64,000 bases of DNA from NCBI GenBank assembly GCA_010909165.1, contig VJWM01000063.1, forward strand, positions 806,001-870,000, in the 5' to 3' direction. The number at the start of each line of letters is the position of its first letter. The first letter of the stretch is position 1. The position numbers were made by a program, and so were the translations under genes. This document shows positions 55,790 to 64,000 of the stretch, piece after piece. The notes below the pieces were generated by a model. The model saw nothing but the letters and a program-made list of their open reading frames with translations, did no database searches and was not told the origin of the DNA. The DNA is from Anthoceros angustus (lineage: Eukaryota > Streptophyta > Anthocerotopsida > Anthocerotales > Anthocerotaceae).

Positions 55790-58290
55790 CACGAGAGACT
55801 CGATCGAATAAATTTACACCTAGGCAACATCACATATATAGACAATAGGATATGGAGACTCAATGCGAATTAATTTACATGTGGCCATATCACATATATA
55901 GACAATATGATTTGTTTATTTTTGTATATTAATTCAAATTATGATTAATGTGACAAAAATAGACATAATAGTGGGAGCAAGTGACCTTACTAGCCCTCGG
56001 ACGACTCCTTAAGTAGTATTATCCTCTCTCCCTTCTTGGCGCTTCCTATTACAATTCCATGTTAAGCAATGCATCCCTCTTGTGGATTAGCATTTCCCAT
56101 CTTGAGAGAGCAATATGTAATTAGCAGTCAACGTGGTATGGGCCTCACCTTGATTATAGGCTTGCAAGCATATGTCGAGTGAGAAGGTAATGCGACAAGC
56201 GGTTGGTGCCATGACTTCCTTTTCCCTTCTCATCGAACAAGGTCTCCTTAGGAATAGTGATGGCTCCTAGTCACTACTTTGAAGGGTGTAAAAGCGTCTT
56301 GGATCTAATGAAAATCTAAATTTCGTGGTTTCATGGCCATACATATCAACCGTTGATGGAAACATTAATGAAATAGAAATTTTGGCATCCTAGCGTCTAA
56401 AGCATATGATAACATAGCTATCACTTTCATAATCTAGATGTAGATGTCTTACATTGAGTAGAGATTAGTGGCGCATCATTGCATTGTATTACTGTATAGG
56501 GCAAAAATCACGTTATAGAATTCAAATTTGTAGACCTTACAACCGCACTTTTCTTCTTTCGCTGGTTACCATGCTACTTTTATGCGGCTCCATGCCTCCT
56601 TGCTCCCACACACTTTAGGGTTCCGCCCCCGGATCTAGCGGTTTGAAGGTATGAGTTGTGTGGCCTACCAAGATGGAGGCATGGCATAGGATTATGAGGA
56701 GATAGAGCTGGATTGCCTCTTTGTTGCTCGAGTGGACGAATGTGTTCGGCATCATGCGTCCCGCTGCATCCATCTTGAATTGAATCGTCTTGGATCCGAA
56801 TGCTAAATCTCTAATGAAGCATTATGGAGATCACTCAAACACAAGCTGGACTCCGATCATAATGGATGTGCGAAAACAAATCCATTCACATGGATGATGT
56901 GTACTCCAAAGCTCCAAAGTAATATATAACATAAGCCCAATAATAAAACACATCCATAAATGCCTAGTATGTGGATCCATCTTGGATAACATGATAAAAT
57001 GTATTTAAATAGAAAATCTAACAACCTAAAATAAACTCAAACTAGAGAAGGCCGCAAGAAGCGGGTGGAAGACAAAATATAATGACTCTAGAAGATGGTA
57101 TGAATGTGTTGGTGCGAAGGAAGGGTCCTTTTCACCTCCTCTTGCCTAAGACATTTCACTTTATTTATCAATAAGTGAAAGTAAGGGTGGCCCACTCGTC
57201 GGTGTGAAACCGAGGCGCAAATGGCCACCATGACATGGTTTAGGCCAAGTCCGTGTGAAGCGGCGAGGACCGTAAATGGCCACCATGACATGGTTTAGAC
57301 CAAGTCCTAGTACGGCTCTTGACATGAGGGTCCGGTGTGAACCCACCCTGAGAGGCCTAACCGCAGGTTGTGGCTGTTTATGGCCCATGGGACCACAATG
57401 TGTGGCCTCCCAACAGCAGTCGCGACAGACATAGGAGGCCTCTAGTTCTGATGTGTGTATGGTTATTGGGTCAATTGTAAACCCGTTTAGATGTTGTGAA
57501 GCACCTCGGTATGGCGTACCAATCTCATCATGGCGTGAGTTGTGTGTGTCAACATTATTTTCCTCTGTTATGCGCATCAATCCTTCGGCATCTTCTATGC
57601 ATAAAGATGCGTATCACACATCTGAACAATACACGCGGGATGGCTGCGTGGCCGATGTCACCAAGTGTGTGACATACAAGCTTTCCGTCGTATGTCGCGG
57701 AAAACATTTCGTGAACCACCATAAAAACCGGTGATGAGAATGGTACACCATACCTTGATATTGAGATCCCTCCATGTTCCTTTTTTGTTATCAACCGCTC
57801 AGTAGTGGCATATTTTGTGGAAGCTCAATCTACGCATATGGTGGTGTGTTGCTATATGAGTTTAGGTTTAGAATGAATTCACTAAAACATGCATGGAAGG
57901 GCTGTCTGTTGGAAAACAAACCTAGGGTGTTTCTAATAGCTCATTGTTTTCATCTATTATTGCATTGAGATGAGAAAAATTGCATTTGGCTTGGAGCACC
58001 TTGCCCTATTGTTTATAATTGGAAAATAGGACAAATAGTAAATAAATATCCTTGTAAATATTTTAAAACAAGTAGATACCCAAACACGCTTAAACGTTTT
58101 GGTGTTAAAAACAAATAATACTCACGAAATATAACATCAAGCCTCCATGTAGCCCGTCGTCTCCCAATGAATGCTCGTAGACTAGTCCCTTGGGGTACGT
58201 TTTACTACAAATGAACAAAGATATGTACAATACAAAGGTCACTAAATGCTTGTCTTGTACTTATATGAATTGTACCACTTAGATCTCCCC
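55790..58290. other. AT-rich intergenic sequence, no gene
   Basis: Only short frames. 56,135-56,240 is a relative of 45,860-45,965. A tandem repeat lies at 57,217-57,306. Nothing else recognised. Confidence 0.4.
57217..57306. repeat. Tandem repeat, about 57-bp period
   Basis: 'aatggccaccatgacatggt' followed by 'ttag(g/a)ccaagtcc' occurs at about 57,218 and 57,275. Confidence 0.85.
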
Positions 58291-58377
58291 TCTTAATCTC
58301 CGACTTCAAAGCTTCCTTTCACATATACGTCTTGGTGCGTGGCGTTTCGTCGAGGCGCTGGAGCTGCGTGAAGGGTT

Positions 58378-58509
58378 ATGGATTGCATCGTGTGTACAAG
58401 CAACCGAGCTGAGACACTGGAGTTGGGTTTTGGGATCGGGCTTGACGCTGCAACTTCAACACGTTCTTTTGCCAATAGCTCAAGCTCTTGTACTTTTTCT
58501 TGTGTATAA
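58378..58509 (+). pseudogene. PPR N-terminal relic, third family member
   Basis: The 43-codon frame starting MDCIVCTSNRAETLELGF matches the start of the minus-strand PPR protein (MDCIVCASNPAEKLELGF), and the homology extends about 30 bp upstream (gctgcgtgaaggg before the ATG). It ends at TAA before any PPR motif. The PPR array is absent, so it is a fragment left by rearrangement. Confidence 0.75.
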
Positions 58510-59399
58510 TAATACATGTCAATATGGAGCATAGAATGAAGGGAAAGCTAGTTGCAAAAACAAAGCCTTTTGGAAAAAGCGGTCCTTAGGTGCAAAAACT
58601 ACACATAAACACAAGTAGAGCAATCTGGTTATATAATATGTAAACCGCAGCCGTCTCATGTCATATTCAGGGGTGTATGTACCTAGAGATGGGTTGTATT
58701 TCAACCTAGCCTGTATGCCTTCTCCGTACTGACATCACACACATAATAATAACATGATAATTTTTGAAGGGGGTGAATAATCTCGAAGGGGGTTTTCCGC
58801 AAATAATCTCTGAAGGGGGTTTTTGATGGGTCCTAAAATAGCGTTTTGAAGGCATTGCGGCATTTCGAAAAAAGGTGTCACCCGGTAAAGTTACTACTTT
58901 CCATCCGGCAATCGTCCGAATGGTGATGCAAACTCGAACCTACGGGAATAATGCAAAGTAGGCGGTGAGGAAGGCCGTTCTGCCGGAAGGGCTGTAAACT
59001 CGGTTTTGGGAGGAAAATGTGGTTTTGTTATGACACCACAAAAGCCCGCAGACGTATTTCCTAGCAGAACATCGGAGACTTACAACATTAACTCTGGGAC
59101 CGGGAAAAAAGCGAGATTCAGTTTCACTCATCCCGAGTTCAATCCTTATCATCACTTGGTCCAACTTCTCCTCCATTGTCATCATTATCTTGACACTTTG
59201 ATTTCGCAGGTTGTATTAAACCACGCCTTCTGAGCTTATCCCTTATCGCTTTTTTGTCCAGCATACGGATGTTTTTGGAGGAGTACCTCTACACTCGACC
59301 AAATCTTGGCTTTCGATTTCATTTTACTTCTAAGGTTAGCCTTCATTCCAAGGTTGCTTCTAAGGTTAGCCTAGTGAATTTTCGATGGAAGTGCAAAAA

Positions 59400-59600
59400 C
59401 ATAGGGGTGCGTGGAAGGGAGGCCACAATGGGCACGGAGGGAGGCGGCGCCCTCGTCGCCTTCCCCATCGGGCATAAAATTTGGTAGTGCGAGGAGGAGG
59501 CGGCGGCGCCTCCCCTTCCCCGCCCATGGCGTCGGCGCCACCCAGGACCTGCCCTCTTGGGCGCCCGGCCGGCCAGGCGCCCTCCTCATAGTCTTTAAGA
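59400..59600. other. GC-rich island with palindrome
   Basis: ggcggcg-rich sequence similar in style to 6.7-7.1 kb. It contains GGGCGC/GCGCCC arms (59,559-59,564 and 59,577-59,582) around a GGCCGGCC-containing loop. No gene. Confidence 0.5.
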
Positions 59601-59705
59601 AAATGAATATGTAGTGGCTCAATTAGTAATTATGCCCTTAAATTGTAACATGGCCATGGTTCAAGATGGTAGGAACTAATGTCACAAGTCTTGGCATGGT
59701 TCGAA

Positions 59706-62284
59706 TTGGAGCACTTAGTATCACATGGTATATCATCACGCAGTCTCTTAGTTCCATTGAGTTGGATACCTTTTGTACCCAAGATTTTTGCTCAACACGC
59801 ACATGATTTTTGCCATACAAAACCCAAACCATAGCACGTCTCTAGCACAAAAAGGTGCAATGGTTAGGCGTTTGGCCGAGGCAACGCGATCGTACCATCG
59901 TGGGTTAGGCCTTCACTTTGCGGTATCGATGTATAGGTAGATGGGGCCTTTTGAGTATGTATTTCGGAGGCAGGATAAAATCGCGGGCCGTTGTCAAGTC
60001 ATGAGAAGTTTTGGGTATTTAGGATTTCGAGATAAAATCCGGTCATTTCTTAAAAGAGAAAAGAAGAAAGCAACGAACTACTTGGGGCTAATATTGTGCT
60101 ACTTGGGATCTCGTATTGTGTTTGGTGAGTGTTATTATTGTGCTACAGGAGCCTCGTGTTGTGTTTGGTGGGTGTTTTATCTTTTAATCGCGTCGAGAAG
60201 ATGTTTGTTAGCTTGGAGACCAGGAACGTGCTGCACTTTCTAATAATCTGTCAAACATTGCACTTTCTAATAATCTGCCAAACATTGCACAAAATTTCTA
60301 ATGATCTGTCAAACATTGCACAAACTTTCTAATGATCTGTCAAACATTGCGCAAACTTTCTAATATCTGTCAAACATTCCACTCTCTAATAATCTGTTAA
60401 ACATGGCGAATGGATCTTTGTACGATGTGGAATTCCTACTGGAGATCTTTGCCATCATTCTCGTTCCAACACCTTCGCAGTTATCTTTGCCTCACCAATT
60501 CAGCATCCTTAAAGGGACAACAAGGGCCTCTTTGACCTTGGGATGTATTCCATGGCGTTAGGGTTCATGATCACCCTCTTCCGCCCAAGACCCTTGCCTT
60601 GTCGACACCACCACTAGCTGAACACTTGAGAAAAGAGGGGTCAAGCTGCGATCGAGGAGGTGGCAGTTGGGAGGCAAGGCCACCTTGCACAGGAGTAAGT
60701 TGTCACATGGCGTGGAAAGCCGATCTTAGAATAGAGTCACGGTAGATGGAGGAGTGAAAGGTAGAGCCAAGCGAGAAGTTTTATTGTCGCGCAGCGGTTA
60801 GGTGCGATCTCAGTTGACTATTTTTCTTCCTCCACGATTGTTGCGCACCAAGATATCTCTCTGAGGTAATATATGTCTCCTCCTTCTCACAAATCTGTTC
60901 AGAAATGTGGTTGCCCCCACTATCTGGAATTGCCTTTGCAAGAAATTGCCCCTCAACATCGTTTATACTATTTGAACCAATCTCTGCGGAAGGTTTAACA
61001 TGTTCCTTACTTTCACCGATCGCTTTAGGGCTATAACTCCTTTCACCATCTCCTGAACTTGTATTCTCAACTAATGCCTTTATGTCACATTCAGCTATAG
61101 TACCAAACGTGATATTCCACTCACCACTGTTGCTTGTCGCATCCTCAGTGCTTGGGGTAGATGCATGGCTCATGCTCGCCTCAATGACATGATGACCATT
61201 ACTATCCACTATGAGGCCACGCCACCATTTTGGACAACTCCCTTCACCATAGAAATTTGTCTCAATTGCCCGATACATCGTCACTATGACGCTTTGCAAG
61301 CCGGTGCTTGACCATTATCATAGACCTTGGCGGAGATCCGCCCACTTTGGGCATTTGCTTCTTCTCTTCACGTGCCTTGGATCCACCCTTCATTTTCGCA
61401 AACCCCTTGAACACTCCATTATGTTTGTGGCTATGCCGGTCCACTCCATTATTCAGCTTTGTCTTGTGACCATTTTCACTAGCCTGAACAACCTTGTTGG
61501 AGATTCCGTTCATAATTCTCTCCCCTAACACAGGAGGTTTGTCGCCCACATCGGCCCACCTCTTCCCATGAACAATGACATTTTTTTCTACTCCGTTCAC
61601 TTTGTCATGACGTCCCGCCTCATCCTGACTTACATTCTTCACCACATTAGCACTTTCAGCCTGTTGATGTGGAAGAGGCTCGCTATCTGTGTCCTTTAGC
61701 TTACTACCAGCATGGAGGCCTCACTTGAGCGTGAAGTGCAAGTCTTGCATCCTTATATGAAGTTCCGACTCTAAGTGGCGGTGAGTTCCGGCATCATTAG
61801 TTTCTTGAAGGACACAATTTTGAGACATCTTCACCACGGTAGCACCCTTGGCCTTGGGCTCATCCAAAGGAGACTCACCACAGTGAGTACTTTTGAGTAT
61901 GACGCTTCTCGGGGCCTCCAAGCTTAGACCCAGTGTCTGCTTGTTGGCAGGCTTCCTCTTGCTATCATAAGAGGCATTACCATTTGTTGCCCCATTACCA
62001 CTTGCTACCCCAAAAAATTGACTGCCTACTATCGCCCATGTTTCTCGATTCCTTGGAGCATTGCTCGCACTTTGAGTTGGCACCCGTTACCATTACTAAG
62101 CCTTGGGCTCCATTTCTTCCTCCGATTTCCATGGGCAAATCGCCCCTCGATACTACTTCGCCATCCTTCATCCTCCTTACACTTAGAGGATTGATGCATA
62201 GCAACCCAAGTTGAAGCCATGCTATTAACTACAAACCCGGCATTGGTAGCAGCAGTAGAGTTGCTCCCATCGCCATTAACTACA
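59706..62284. repeat. 2.58-kb dispersed duplication, copy 2
   Basis: The direct-repeat partner of 53,125-55,655, separated by about 4 kb. Sequence diverges abruptly outside both ends. Confidence 0.92.
60781..62220 (-). pseudogene. Unrecognised Asn/Ser/Lys-rich protein, broken (copy 2)
   Basis: Minus-strand frames 62,029-62,220, 61,721-62,083, 61,262-61,645 and 60,781-61,299 follow one another and look like one hydrophilic protein of roughly 480 residues with two or three frameshifts. Visible pieces: SASNAPRNRETWAIVGSQFF, GATNGNASYDSKRKPANKQT, DEPKAKGATVVK, KMKGGSKAREEKKQMPKVGG, and a Glu/Ser-rich end. No domain recognised. The hydrophilic, Gly/Asn/Lys-rich composition would fit a disordered nuclear or Gag-like protein, but that is a guess. 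Confidence 0.4.
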
Positions 62285-62549
62285 CAGTAGGAGCTATTGA
62301 TGGAAACATGATTTTACGCATATATAAATTTTGGCATCACAAGAAAGTCTAAATCATAGTAGATATACATTATAAATACAAGCTACTTTTACAAATATGA
62401 CCATCCTCATATGAAGGAGTAAAATCACTTTCATAATAAACAAATTAAAATAGGCTCAATGGGCGCTGCTCTGTGTCCGAAGAAGGTATTACTTTATGAA
62501 GAGTTAAAAAACATTGTTGTAGGTTAATGAAATAGAGAATCGGCATCCT

Positions 62550-63010
62550 AGCGGTGGTGTGGAACGCAAAAGTTTGGGCAACCAGCCCAAAAGAGCCGGA
62601 GGAAGAACGAACTTGATTTTTTTTGGCTAAAGACGATTGAAGGGGATCATGCTAGGGAATTTTCTGAAATCCTTAAAGCTGGAGTTGTAGGATACTGTTA
62701 GGGAGGCAGAGAGGATATCTCAAGGAAAAGAAACGGGTCAAAATGACCCTTGGGCGAGATAGGAAGGCGAGAGGAGGAAGCGGTAGGTGGCACGCCGTGA
62801 CCACACCGGTAGGTCGAGGAAGGCGGACTGGGTAGGTCAAGGCGTCTCGGCTAAAAGGGAAATTAGGATAGGAGATATCCACTATATGCCCACCAATAGT
62901 GGACTAGATAAATGGGTCGAATAGGAAATTAAAAGCTAGATTGGGCCGTTAGGAAACTAGGGGAAATAGTATCTTAGTATAAGAGGAATTGGAAACTCCA
63001 ATCAACAGAA
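62550..63010 (+). repeat. LTR-like repeat module, copy 2
   Basis: The partner of 24,720-25,160. It has a TATA-like tataagagg near 62,977 and starts its best-conserved part at tgttagggaggca (about 62,696). Confidence 0.45.
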
Positions 63011-64000
63011 AAGGTGCCACGTGGTGCATATCCAAGGGCGAGTAGATTGGTAGTTACCATTCCTAACCCCAAGTTATCTTTATAATCACTGCATGTGTGT
63101 AGGAGGTCACAACTTGAAGGTGAGGAAGCGCCAACACTGCAGGAAGGCGCCGCCACACCAAGAGTCAGAAGAGCCCCACAAGATGATGTACGTACCTGCA
63201 GGTGGATAGAGAAGAGGTGCAAGCTAGGCAGCGAGGAGGAAAATAGGCAAGACAAGTAGGGGTGCAACAAGAGAAGAAGGAAGGAAAGGGCCGGGTGGAA
63301 GGAAGAAGGCAATGCTTGCCCAAGCCCAAAGGAGTGTTGGGAAGAGCAAGGCATGTCAAAATTGAAGAGAAATTATGGAGAAGGGACTCTCAACTTGCTG
63401 GAGAAGATGTAAGAACTGGAACCTTAGAGAATTCCTTCTTTCAAATCACAAAGAATTGGAAACTCGTATGGAAAAGCAAGGGTATAAGAGCTAGGAATTG
63501 TGAGCAAGGGCGAGGTCAAGGCCGGGTGTGTGTGGAAATTGCAAGGAGCTGGAAGGTTCTTGGCATCCATTCAAGATTGTCCATCTCGGGCCAAGCATGG
63601 AAAGACCATTGCCTTTTATGACACTGGAGGACAAGCATCGACCGCAAAGATCAAGGCTGGAGGACTCAAGGAAGAGGAGGAAGGGTAGAACCCGAGGGGT
63701 TGCCGCCGAGGAGGAGGAAACCTCCATGAGCGAGCCCCAGAGGAGCTCAAGAGATGCAGGCGGATAGGGCCAAATGGTGTATAGGGAGACGCCTACCATG
63801 GTAGGTGCACACCCTACCGTGATAGGAACAACACGACAGTGAGTGGGGTACCCACTATAGCTGGGTACCCAAAGACCGTAGGTAGGCAGCCCTCGTTGGT
63901 AGGTAGGCAGCCCACAGCAGGAAGGGAATTGGAGTGCCTAGCACATGTTGCGGTGAAGGCCAAGAAGGATGAAGAAGATAGAGAAGAGATGAAGTTATGG
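63010..64000 (+). other. Purine-rich repeat family, partial copy
   Basis: It parallels 25.2-26.5 kb ('ttggcatccattcaagattg' followed by 'tccatct' here versus 'atggcatccctttgaggtca' followed by 'tccatct' at about 26,403) and runs off the window. It contains the palindrome cctaccatggtagg near 63,793. No intact gene. Confidence 0.45.

Noticed and set aside
1-64000. tRNA or rRNA genes
   Set aside because: No cloverleaf with the TTCGAATC-type T-loop and matching acceptor, and no conserved rRNA words, were found by eye; a dedicated scan could still find a degenerate copy.

Overview
The window looks like a nuclear chromosome segment from a seed-free vascular plant, most likely a fern or lycophyte; I cannot name the species. 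The reasons are large intron-free PLS-class pentatricopeptide repeat (PPR) genes of the RNA-editing-factor type, nested plant transposons (Ty1-copia inside PIF/Harbinger), spliceosomal introns, TATA and telo-box promoters, and no bacterial gene organisation.

Layout. 1-5.6 kb is noncoding: a tandem duplication of a 1.83-kb unit, each copy ending in a telo-box/TATA promoter followed by a T-rich leader. 5.66-11.34 kb is a decayed DNA element with about 230-260-bp terminal inverted repeats and a DUF7869-type reading frame. 11.4-22 kb holds two divergent, AT-rich, multi-exon genes with very short introns. The left one (minus) is damaged. The right one (plus, 20,154-21,842) assembles into a phase-consistent nine-exon, 323-residue protein that I do not recognise. 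22.2-24.3 kb carries a broken amino-methyltransferase (N6_N4_Mtase-like) gene. 24.7-29.3, 50.9-52.9 and 62.5-64 kb belong to a purine-rich, coiled-coil-coding repeat family.

30.05-40.03 kb is a nested insertion. A minus-strand PIF/Harbinger transposase gene is split by a complete but mutated 8.65-kb Ty1-copia element (169/170-bp LTRs, 5-bp target duplication ATATA, PBS and PPT visible). The copia element also carries an unusual leader reading frame and an antisense reading frame that begins with a signal-peptide-like sequence. 40.5-50.9 kb is a tail-to-tail pair of PLS-E/E+ PPR paralogs (1,100 aa plus strand, 821 aa minus strand). Each is preceded by a broken tandem copy of its own promoter and 5' half. 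A third, tiny relic of the same PPR family lies at 58.4 kb. 53.1-55.7 and 59.7-62.3 kb are a dispersed direct duplication of about 2.55 kb, coding-like on the minus strand.

The only apparently intact protein genes are the two PPR genes, which probably act in organelle RNA processing, and the unrecognised short-intron gene; the rest is transposon or duplicated debris. A striking theme is six head-to-tail duplications (0.3-1.8 kb). Five of them have a short shared sequence at the joint and one copy richer in small indels. They are either microhomology-driven duplications or assembly false duplications.
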